Source: Caprella mutica (taxonomy: Eukaryota > Arthropoda > Malacostraca > Amphipoda > Caprellidae). From it: a DNA stretch of 64,000 nt. Both the position numbers and the translations under genes were made by a program. Each line of letters starts with the position of its first letter. Position 1 is the first letter of the stretch. The notes below the pieces were generated by a model. That model was not told the DNA's origin. It was given only the letters and a program-made list of their open reading frames with translations, and ran no database searches. Positions 41,181 through 52,507 of this stretch are shown here, piece after piece. The stretch spans positions 1 to 64,000 of the forward strand of contig CANNZV010002558.1 of the NCBI GenBank assembly GCA_947561585.1, read 5' to 3'.

Positions 41181-44100
41181 GATCTAAGATCCTTTGCTAT
41201 AAATAAATTAAAAATCCTTTCCCGTAGATAGATCCTTTGCTGTAGATGGATCCTTTGCTGTAGATAGATCCTTCGCTGTAGATAAATCCTTCTCTGTAGA
41301 TAGATCCTTTTCTGTAGATAGATCCATTACTGTTGATAAAACCTTTGCTGTTGATAGATCCAATACTCTAAATAGATCCTTTGCTGTAAAGAGATACTTT
41401 GCTGTAGAAAGATCCTCTGCTGTAGAAAGATCTTTTGCTGTAAATAGATCCTTTGCAGTAGAAAGATCCTTTGCTGATGACAGATCATTCGCTGTAGAAA
41501 GATCCTTTGGTCTAGATAGATTCTTTGCTGTAGATAGATCATTTTCTGTAGATAGATCACTCTGCTGTGGATAGATCATTTGCTGTAGATAGATCCTTTA
41601 ATGTAGAAAGATCCTCTGTTGTAGAAAGATCTTTTGATGTGAATAGATCATTAGCTGGAGATAGATCCTTTGCTGTTGACAGATCCTGCACTGTAGAAAG
41701 ATCCTTCGGTGTAGATAGATTCTTTGCTGTAGATAGATCCTTTGCTGTAGATAGATCCTTTGCTTAAGATAGATCCTTAACTGTAGATTAATCCTTTGCT
41801 GTAGATAGATCCTTTGCAGTAGATAAATCCTTGACTGTAGATAGATCCTTTGCTGTAGATAGATCCTTTGCTGTAGATAGATCCTTTGCTGTAGATCGAT
41901 CCTTCGCTGTAAATAGATCCTTTGCTGTAGATTGATCCTTCGCTGCAAAAAGATCCCTTACTGTAGATAGATCCTTTGCTGTAGATAGATCCTTTGCTTA
42001 AGATAAATCCTTAACTGGAGATTAATCCTTTGCTGTAGATTGATCCTTTGCAGTAAATAAATCCTTGACTGTAGATAGATCCTTTGCAGTAGATAGATCC
42101 TTAGCTGTAGAAAGATCCTTTGCTGAAGATAGATCCTATGCTGTATTAGATCCTTTGCTGTAAAAAGATTCTCCGCTAAAAGTAGATCCTTTGCTGTAGA
42201 TAGATCATTTGTTGTAGATAGATCCTTTGCTGTAAATGAATCCTTTGGCTGTATAGAGATCCATTACTGTAGATATATCCTTTGCTATAGATTGATCATT
42301 TGCTGTAGATAGATCTTTTGCTGTAGATAGATCCTTTGCTGTAAATAGAGCACATATTGTAGAAAGATCCTTTGCTGTAGATAGATCCTATTCTGTAGAA
42401 AGATCCTTTGCTCAAGATAGATCCCTTGCTGTAGATGGATCCTTTGCTGTAGATAAATCCTTTGCTGTAGATAGATCCTTTGCTGTAGATAGATACTTTG
42501 CTGTAGATAGATCCTTTGCTGTAGATAGATCCTTTGCAGAATATGGAACTTTTGCTGTTAATAGATCTTTTGCTGTAGATAGATCCTTTGCTGTTGATAG
42601 ATCCTTAACTGTAGATGGATTTTTTGCTGTATATAGTTCATTTACCTTAGATAGATCTTTCGCTGTAGATATATCCTCTGCTGTTTATAGATTCTTTTCT
42701 GAACATATATTCTTTGCTGTAGATAGATTCTTTGTTGTAGATAGATCCTTTGCTGTGGACAGATCCTTTGCTGTGGACAGATCCTTTGCAGTAGATAGAT
42801 CCTTGACTGTAGATAGATCCTTTGCTGTAGATGGATCCTTTTCTGTAGATTGATCCTTTACTGTCGATAGATCCCTTGCTGTAGATAGATCCTTTGCTGT
42901 AGATAGATGCTTTGCTGTAGATAGTTCCTTTGCTGTGGATAGATCCTTTACTGTAGATAGATTCTTTGCTGTTGATAGATTCTTTGTTGTAGATAGATTT
43001 TTTGTTGTAGATAGATCTTTTGTAGTAGATAGATCATATATTGTAGATAGATTCTTTGCTGTAAATAGATCTAAGTTCCTTTGCTATAAATAAATATATA
43101 AATCCTTTGCCGTAGATAGATCCTTTGCTGTATATAGATCCTTTGCTGCAGATAGATCCTTTGATGTAGATAGATCCTTCGCTGTAGATGAATCCTTTTC
43201 TGTTGATAGATCTTTTTCTGTAGATAGATCCTTTACTGTAGATTAAAGCTTTGCTGTAGATAGATCCCATACTGTAAATAGATCCTTTGCTGTAGAGAGA
43301 TCCTTTGCTGTTGAAAGATCCTTTGCTGTAGAAAGATCTTCTGCTGTAAATAGATCCTCCGCAGTAGAAAGATCCTTTGCTGTTGACAGATCATTCGCTG
43401 TAGAAAGATCCTTTGGTGTAGATAGATTCTTTGCTGTAGATAGATCCCTTGCTGTAGATAGATCACTTTGCTGTAGATAGATCTTTTGCTGTAGATAGAT
43501 CCTTTAATGTAGAAAGATCCTCTGTTGTAGAAAGATTTTTTGCTGTAAATAGATCATTTGCTGTAGATAGATCCTTTGCTTAAGATAGATCCTTCACTGT
43601 AGATTGATCCTTTGCTGTAGATAGATCCTTTGCAGTAGATAAATCCTTGATTGTAGAAAGATCCTTTGCTGTAGATAGATCCTTTGCTGTAGATAGATCC
43701 TTTGCTGTAGATCGATTCTTCGCTGTAAATAGATCTTTTGCTGTAGATTGATCCTTCGCTGCAAAAAGATCCCTTACTGTAGATAGATCCTTTGCTGTAG
43801 ATAGATCCAATGCTGTAGATAGATCCTTTGCTGTAGATAGATCCTTTGCTGTAGTTTGATCCTTCGCTGTAAATAGATCCCTTACTGTAGATAGGTCCTT
43901 TGCTGTAGATAGATCCTTTGCTGTAGTTTGATCCTTCGCTGTAAATAGATCCCTTACTGTAGATAGATCATTGGCTTTAGATAGATCCTTCGCTGTAGAT
44001 AAATCCTTTTCTGTAGATAAGTCCTTTTCTGTTGATAGATCCATTACTGTTGATAAAACCTTTGCTGTTGTTAGATCCCATACTGTAAATAGATCCTTTG

Positions 44101-47100
44101 CTGTAGAGAGATACTTTGCTGTAGATAGATCCTTTGCTGTGGACAGATCCTTTGCTGTGGGCAGATCTTTTGCAGTAGATAGATCCTTGACTGTAGATAG
44201 ATCCTTTGCTGTAGATGGATCCTTTGCTGTAGATAGATCCTTTACTGTCGATAGATCCCTTGCTGTAGATAGATCCTTTGCTGTAGATAGATGCTTTGCT
44301 GTTGATAGATCCTTCGCTGTAGATAGATCCTTTACTGTAGATAGATTCTTTGCTGTTGATAGATTCTTTTTTGTTGATAGATCCTTTGTTGTAGATAGAT
44401 CTATTGTGGTAGATAGATCATTTATTGTGGATAGATCCTTTGCTATAAATAAATATATAAATCCTTTAACGTAGATAGATCCTTTGCTGTAGATAGATCC
44501 TTTGCTGTAGATAGATCCTTTGCTGTAGATAGATCCTTCGCTGTAGACGAATACTTTTCTGCAGATAGATCTTTTTCTGTAGATAGATCCTTTACTGTAG
44601 ATTAAAGCTTTGCTGTAGATAGATCCCATACTCTAAATAGATCCTTTGCTGTTGAGAGATCCTTTGCTGTAGAAAGATCCTTTGCTGTAGAAAGAATTTC
44701 TGCTGTAAATAGATCCTTCGCGGTAGAAAGATCCTATGCTGTTGACAGATCATTCGCTGTAGAAAGATCCTTTGGTGTAGATAGATTCTTTGCTGTAGAT
44801 AGATCCCTTACTGTAGATAGATCACTTTGCTGTAGATAGATCTTTTGCTGTAGATAGATCCTTTAATGTAGAAAGATCCTCTGTTGTAGAAAGATCTTTT
44901 GCTGTAAATAGATTATTGGCTGTAGATGGATCCTTTGCTGTAGATAGATCCTTTGCTTAAGATAGATCCTTAACTGTAGATTGATCCTTTGCTGTAGATA
45001 GATCCTTTGCTGTAGATCGATTCTTCGCTGTAAATAGATCCTTTGCTGTAGATTGATCCTTCGCTGTAAAAAGATCCCCTACTGTAGATAGATCCCTTGT
45101 TGTAGATAGATCCTATGCTGTAGATAGATCCTTTGCTGTAGATAGATCCTTTGCTGTAGTTTGATTCTTCGCTGTAAATAGATCCTTTACTGTAGATAGG
45201 TCCTTTGCTGTAGATAGATCCTTTGCTCTAGATAGATCCTTTGCTGAATATAGATCCTTTGCTGTAGTAGATCCTTTGCTGTAGAAAGATTCTCCACTAT
45301 AAATAGATCCATTGCTGTGGATAGATCCTTTGTTGTAGATAGAGCCTTTGCTGTAAATGGATCCTTTGGCTGTATAGAGTTCCTTTACTGTAGATAAATC
45401 CTTTGCTATAGATTGATCATTTGCTGTAGATAGATCCTTAGCTGTAGATAGATCCTTTGCTGTAAATATATCATATATTGTAGATAGATCCTTTGCTGTA
45501 GATAGATCCTATTCTGTAGAAAGATCCTTTGCTGAAGATAGATCCGTTGCTGTAGAAAGATTCTCCGCTATAAATAGATCCACTGCTGTGGATAGATACT
45601 TTGTTGTAGATAGATTCTTTGCTGTGAATGGATCCTTTGGCTGTATAGAGTTCCTTTACTGTAGATATATCCTTTGCTATAGATTCATCATTTGCTGTAG
45701 ATAAAACTTTTGCTGTAGATAGATCCTTTGCTGTAAATAGATCACATATTGTAGATAGATCCTTTGCTGTAGATAGATCCTATTCTGTAGAAAGATCCTT
45801 TGCTGAAGATAAATCCTTCGCTGTAGATTGATCCTCTGCTGTAGATAGATGCTTTGCTGTTGATAGATCCTTCGCTGTAGATAGATCCTTTACTGTAGAT
45901 AGATTCTTTGCTGTTGATAGATTCTTTTTTGTTGATAGATCCTTTGTTGTAGATAGATCTTTTGTGGTAGATAGATCATTTATTGTGGATAGATCCTTTG
46001 CTATAAATAAATATATAAATCCTTTGCCGTAGATAGATCCTTTGCTGTAGATAGATCCCTTGCTGTAGATAGATCCTTTGCTGTAGATAGATCCTTCGCT
46101 GTAGACGAATACTTTTCTGCAGATAGATCTTTTTCTGTAGATAGATCCTTTACTGTAGATTAAAGCTTTGCTGTAGATAGATCCCATACTCTAAATAGAT
46201 CATTTGCTGTTGAGAGATCCTTTGCTGTAGAAAGATCCTTTGCTGTAGAAAGATCTTCTGCTGTAAATAGATCCTTCGCAGCAGAAAGATCCTTTGCTGT
46301 TGACAGATCATTCGCTGTAGAAAGATCCTTTGGTGTAGATAGATTCTTTGCTATAGATAGATCCCTTACTGTAGAAAGATCACTTTGCTGTAGATAGATC
46401 TTTTGCTGTAGATAGATCCTTTAATGTAGAAAGATCCTCTGTTGTAGAAAGATCTTTTGCTGTAAATAGATTATTGGCTGTAGATGGATCCTTTGCTGTA
46501 GATAGATCCTTTGCTTAAGATAGATCCTTAACTGTAGATTGATCCTTTGCTGTAGATAGATCCTTTTCAGTAGATAAATCCTTGATTGTAGATAGATCCT
46601 TTGCTGTAGATAGATCCTTTGCTGTAGATCGATTCTTCGCTGTAAATAGATCCTTTGCTGTAGATTGATCCTTCGCTGTAAAAAGATCCCTTACTGTAGA
46701 TAGATCCTTTGCTGTAGATAGATCCTATGCTTTAGATAGATCCTTTGCTGTAGATAGATCCTTTGCTGTAGTTTGATTCTTCGCTGTAAATAGATTCTTA
46801 ACTGTAGATAGGTCCTTTGCTGTAGATAGATCCTTTGCTCTAGATAGATCCTTCGCTGAAGATAGATCCTTTGCTGTAGTAGATCCTTTGCTGTAGAAAG
46901 ATTCTCCACTATAAATAGATCCATTGCTGTGGATAGATCCTTTGTGGTAGATAGAGCCTTTGCTGTAAATGGATCCTTTGGCTGTATAGAGTTCCTTTAC
47001 TGTAGATAAATCCTTTGCTATAGATTGATCATTTGCTGTAGATAGATCCTTAGCTGTAGATAGATCCTTTGCTGTAAATATATCATATATTGTAGATAGA

Positions 47101-47553
47101 TCCTTTGCTGTAGATTGATCCTATTCTGTAGAAAGATCCTTTGCTGAAGATAGATCCGTTGCTGTAGAAAGATTCTCCGCTATAAATAGATCCACTGCTG
47201 TGGATAGATACTTTGTTGTAGATAGATTCTTTGCTGTAAATGGATCCTTTGGCTGTATAGAGTTCCTTTACTGTAGATATATCCTTTGCTATAGATTCAT
47301 CATTTGCTGTAGATAGAACCTTAGCTGTAGATAGATCCTTTGCTGTAAATAGATCACATATTGTAGATAGATCCTTTGCTGTAGATAGATCCTATTCTGT
47401 AGAAAGATCCTTTGCTGAAGATAAATCCTTCGCTGTAGATTGATCCATTGCTGTAGATAGATCCTTTAATGTAGATAGATCCTTTGCTGTAGATAGATCT
47501 TTTGTAGTAGATAGATCATTTATCGTAGATAGATCCTTTGCGTTAAATAGATC
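41181..47553 (+). repeat. Right satellite domain, first part, with 1.56-kb repeat
   Basis: Here both insert types alternate: type a at 41,185; type b at 43,085, 44,444 and 46,002. The blocks starting at 44,444 and 46,002 are tandem copies 1,558 bp apart, widening to about 1,612 bp by 45.3/46.9 kb. They share GATTATTGGCTGTAGATGG (44,911 and 46,469) and HindIII units (44,605 and 46,163). The GAGCAC marker at 42,348 has the CTGTAAATAGAG form of the right domain, unlike the TTGTGAA form left of 37 kb. Only satellite is present. Confidence 0.82.
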
Positions 47554-49044
47554 TAAGATCCTTTGCTATAAATAAATGAAAAATCCTTTCCCGTAGATAT
47601 ATCCTTCGCTGTAGATAAATCCTTCTCTGTAGATAGATCCTTTTCTGTAGATAGATCCATTACTGTTGATAAAACCTTTGCTGTTGATAGATCCAATACT
47701 CTAAATATATCCTTTGCTGTAGAGAGATACTTTGCTGTAGAAAGATCCTCTGCTGTAGAAAGATCTTCTGCTGTAAATAGATCCTTTGCAGTAGAAAGAT
47801 CCTTTGCTGTTGACAGATCTTCCGTTGTAGAAAGATCCTTTGTTGTAGATAGATTCTTTGCTGTAGATAGATCATTTTCTGTAGATAGATCACTCTGCTG
47901 TAGATAGATCATTTGCTGTAGATAGATCCTTTAATGTAGAAAGATCCTCTGTTGTAGAAAGATCTTTTGATGTAAATAGATCATTTGCTGGAGAAAGATC
48001 CTTTGCTGTTGACAGATCCTGCACTGTAGAAAGATCCTTCGGTGTAGATAGATTCTTTGCTGTAGATAGATCCTTTGCTGTAGATAGATCCTTTGCTTAA
48101 GATAGATCCTTAACTGTAGATTAATCCTTTGCTGTAGATAGATCCTTTGCAGTAGATAAATCCTTGACTGTAGATAGATCCTTTGCTGTAGATAGATCCT
48201 TTGCTGTAGATTGATCCTTCGCTGCAAAAATATCCCTTACTGTAGATAGATCCTTTGCTGTAGATAGATCCTTTGCTTAAGATTAATCCTTAACTGGAGA
48301 TTAATCCTTTGCTGTAGATAGAACCTTTGCAGTAAATAAATCCTTGACTGTAGATAGATCCTTTGCTGTAGATAGATCCTTTGCTGTAGATTGATCCTTC
48401 GCTGCAAAAATATCCCTTACTGTAGATAGATCCTTTGCTGTAGATAGATCCTTTGCTTAAGATTAATCCTTAACTGGAGATTAATCCTTTGCTGTAGATA
48501 GAACCTTTGCAGTAAATAAATCCTTGACTGTAGATAGATCCTTTGCTGTAGATAGATCCTTAGCTGTAGAAAGATCCTTTGCTGAAGATAGATCCTATGC
48601 TGTATTAGATCCTTTGCTGTAGAAAGATTCTCCGCTAAAAATAGATCCTTTGCTGTAGATAGATCATTTGTTGTAGATAGATCCTTTGCTGTAAATGAAT
48701 CCTTTGGCTGTATAGAGATCCATTACTGTAGATATATCCTTTGCTATAGATTGATCATTTAGTGTAGATAGATCTTTTGCTGTAAATAGATCCTTTGCTG
48801 TAAATAGAGCACATATTGTAGAAAGATCCTTTGCTGTAGATAGATCCTATTCTGTAGAAAGATCCTGTGCTCAAGATAGATCCCTTGCTGTAGATGGATC
48901 CTTTGCTGTAGATAAATCCTTTGCTGTAGATAGATCCTTTGCTGTTGATAGATACTTTGCTGTAGATAGATCCTTTGCTGTAGATGGATCCATTGCAGAA
49001 TATGGAACTTTTGCTGTTAATAGATCCTTTGCGTTAAATAGATC
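47554..49044 (+). repeat. 1,311-bp higher-order repeat, copy 1 (1,491 bp with extra 180)
   Basis: Counted from the TAAG start of one type-a insert to the next, this copy is 1,491 bp. The next copy (49,045-50,355) is 1,311 bp. The 180-bp difference equals the exact internal duplication at 48,181-48,540. Both share GCGTTAAATAGATC just before the insert and the GTATAGAGATCC form of the marker unit. Confidence 0.92.
48181..48540 (+). repeat. Exact 180-bp (10-unit) tandem duplication
   Basis: Bases 48,181-48,360 and 48,361-48,540 are identical by direct line-by-line comparison, and identity runs about 22 bases further. Each half contains the off-consensus units GCTGCAAAAATATCC and CTTAAGATTAATCC. 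The paralogous copy near 49,690 has one copy only, so this is one of the youngest events in the window. Confidence 0.97.
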
Positions 49045-50355
49045 TAAGATCCTTTGCTATAAATAAATGAAAAATCCTTTCCCGTAGATATATCCTTCGC
49101 TGTAGATAAATCCTTCTCTGTAGATAGATCCTTTTCTGTAGATAGATCCATTACTGTTGATAAAACCTTTGCTGTTGATAGATCCAATACTCTAAATATA
49201 TTCTTTGCTGTAGAGAGATACTTTGCTGTAGAGAGATCCTCTGCTGTAGAAAGATCTTCTGCTGTAAATAGATCCTTTGCAGTAGAAAGATCCTTTGCTG
49301 TTGACAGATCTTTCGTTGTAGAAAGATCCTTTGTTGTAGATAGATTCTTTGCTGTAGATAGATCATTTTCTGTAGATAGATCACTCTGCTGTAGATAGAT
49401 CATTTGCTGTAGATAGATCCTTTAATGTAGAAAGATCCTCTGTTGTAGAAAGAGCTTTTGATGTAAATAGATCATTTGATGGAGAAAGATCCTTTGCTGT
49501 TGACAGATCCTGCACTGTAGAAAGATCCTTCGGTGTAGATAGATTCTTTGCTGTAGATAGATCCTTTGCTGTAGATAGATCCTTTGCTTAAGATAGATCC
49601 TTAACTGTAGATTAATCCTTTGCTGTAGATAGATCCTTTGCAGTAGATAAATCCTTGACTGTAGATAGATCCTTTGCTGTAGATAGATCCTTTGCTGTAG
49701 ATTGATCCTTCGCTGCAAAAATATCCCTTACTGTAGATAGATCCTTTGCTGTAGATAGATCCTTTGCTTAAGATTAATCCTTAACTGGAGATTAATCCTT
49801 TGCTGTAGATAGAACCTTTGCAGTAAATAAATCCTTGACTGTAGATAGATCCTTTGTTGTAGATAGATCCTTAGCTGTAGAAAGATCCTTTGCTGAAGAT
49901 AGATCCTATGCTGTATTAGATCCTTTGCTGTAGAAAGATTCTCCGCTAAAAATAGATCATTTGCTGTAGATAGATCATTTGTTGTAGATAGATCCTTTGC
50001 TGTAAATGAATCCTTTGGCTGTATAGAGATCCATTACTGTAGATATATCCTTTGCTATAGATTGATCATTTAGTGTAGATAGATCTTTTGCTGTAGATAG
50101 ATCCTTTGCTGTAAATAGAGCACATATTGTAGAAAGATCCTTTGCTGTAGATAGATCCTATTCTGTAGAAAGATCCTTTGCTCAAGATAGATCCCTTGCT
50201 GTAGATGGATCCTTTGCTGTAGATAAATCCTTTGCTGTAGATAGATCCTTTGCTGTTGATAGATACTTTGCTGTAGATAGATCCTTTGCTGTAGATAGAT
50301 CCATTGCAGAATATGGAACTTTTGCTGTTAATAGATCCTTTGCGTTAAATAGATC
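49045..50355 (+). repeat. 1,311-bp higher-order repeat, copy 2
   Basis: This runs from one type-a insert (49,045) to the next (50,356). It matches copy 1 except for the missing 180 bp and scattered substitutions, for example GAAAGAGCTTTTGATG near 49,449 where others have GAAAGATC. A third copy begins at 50,356 and follows the same order to about 51,650. There it switches from the GCGTTAAATAG route into a longer series that ends in a type-b insert at 52,200. Confidence 0.9.
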
Positions 50356-52507
50356 TAAGATCCTTTGCTATAAATAAATGAAAAATCCTTTCCCGTAGAT
50401 ATATCCTTCGCTGTAGATAAATCCTTCTCTGTAGATAGATCCTTTTCTGTAGATAGATCCATTACTGTTGATAAAACCTTTGCTGTTGATAGATCCAATA
50501 CTCTAAATAGATCCTTTGCTGTAGAGAGATACTTTGCTGTTGAAAGATCCTCTGCTGTAGAAAGATCTTCTGCTGTAAATAGATCCTTTGCAGTAGAAAG
50601 ATACTTTGCTGTTACAGATCTTTCGTTGTAGAAAGATCCTTTGTTGTAGATAGATTCTTTGCTGTAGAAAGATCATTTTCTGTAGATAGATCACTCTGCT
50701 GTAGATAGATCATTTGCTGTAGATAGATCCTTTAATGTAGAAAGATCCTCTGTTGTAGAAAGATCTTTTGATGTAAATAGATCATTTGCTGGAGAAAGAT
50801 CCTTTGCTGTTGACAGATCCTGCACTGTAGAAAGATCCTTCGGTGTAGATAGATTCTTTGCTGTAGATAGATCCTTTGCTGTAGATAGATCCTTTGCTTA
50901 AGATAGATCCTTAACTGTAGATTAATCCTTTGCTGTAGATAGATCCTTTGCAGTAGATAAATTCTTGACTGTAGATAGATCCTTTGCTGTAGATAGATCC
51001 TTTGCTGTAGATAGATCCTTTGCTGAGATAGATCCTTCGCTGCAAAAATATCCCTTACTGTAGATAGATCCTTTGCTCTAGATAGATCCTTTGCTTAAGA
51101 TTAATCCTTAACTGGAGATTAATCCTTTGCTGTAGATAGAACCTTTGCAGTAAATAAATCCTTGACTGTAGATAGATCCTTTGCTGTAGATAGATCCTTA
51201 GCTGTAGAAAGATCCTTTGCTGAAGATAGATCCTATGCTGTATTAGATCCTTTGCTGTAGAAAGATTCTCCGCTAAAAATAGATCCTTTGCTGTAGATAG
51301 ATCATTTGTTGTAGATAGATCCTTTGCTGTAAATGAATCCTTTGGCTGTATAGAGATCCATTACTGTAGATATATCCTTTGCTATAGATTGATCATTTGC
51401 TGTAGATAGATCTTTTGCTGTAGTTAGATCCTTTGCTGTAAATAGAGCACATATTGTAGAAAGATCCTTTGCTGTAGATAGATCCTATTCTGTAGAAAGA
51501 TCCTTTGCTCAAGATAGATCCCTTGCTGTAGATGGATCCTTTGCTGTAGATAAATCCTTTGCTGTAGATAGATCCCTTGCTGTTGATAGATACTTTGCTG
51601 TAGATAGATCCTTTGCTGTAGATAGATCCATTGCAGAATATGGAACTTTTGCTGCTAATAGATCTTTTGCTGTAGATAGATCCTTTGCTGTTGATAGATC
51701 CTTAACTGTAGATGGATCATTTGCTGTATATAGTTCATTTACTGTAGATAGATCCTTCGCTGTAGATAGATCCTCTGCTGTTTATAGATTCTTTTCTGAA
51801 CATATATTCTTTGCTGTAGATAGATTCTTTGTTGTAGATAGATCCTTTGCTGTGGACAGATCCTTTGCTGTGGACAGATCCTTTGCTGTGGACAGATCAT
51901 TTGCAGTAGATAGATCCTTGACTGTAGATAGATCCTTTGCTGTAGATGGATCCTTTGCTGTAGATAGATCCTTTACTGTCGATAGATCCCTTGCTGTAGA
52001 TTGATCCTTTGCTGTAGATAGATGCTTTGCTGTAGATAGTTCCTTTGCTGTGGATAGATCCTTTACTGTAGATAGATTCTTTGCTGTTGATAGATTCTTT
52101 GTTGTAGATAGATCCTTTGTTGTAGATAGATCTTTTGTAGTAGATAGATCATTTATTGTAGATAGATTCTTTGCTGTAAATAGATCTAAGTTCTTTTGCT
52201 ATAAATAAATTTATAAATCCTTTGCCGTAGATAGATCGTTTGCTGTAGATAGGTCCTTTGCTGTAGATAGATCCTTTGCTGTAGATAGATCCTTCGCTGT
52301 AGATGAATCCTTTTCTGTTGATAGATCTTTTTCTGTAGATAGATCCTTTACTGTAGATTAAAGCTTTGCTGTAGATAGATCCCATACTGTAAATAGATCT
52401 TTTGCTGTAGATAGATCCTTTAATGTAGAAAGATCCTCTGTTGTAGAAAGATCTTTTGCTGTAAATAGATCATTTGCTGTAGATAGATCCTTTGCTTAAG
52501 ATAGATC
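49600..52507 (+). repeat. 2.9-kb tandem duplication, copy 1
   Basis: Variants from about 49,600 recur 2,908 bp downstream (type-a insert at 50,356 and 53,264). From about 51,900 the offset is 2,890 (HindIII at 52,361 and 55,251). The 18-bp change is one extra GTGGACAGATCC unit here (three near 51,850-51,900 against two near 54,760-54,800). Boundaries are approximate. It overlaps the 1,311-bp HOR because the duplication was laid over it. Confidence 0.88.

Noticed and set aside
43580..44629. A 349-residue - strand open frame with repeating STAKDL and YSKGSI motifs
   Set aside because: All three - strand frames of the consensus are stop-free, and they overlap + strand open frames. The repeat type changes along the reading frame wherever an indel occurs, as expected for unselected sequence.
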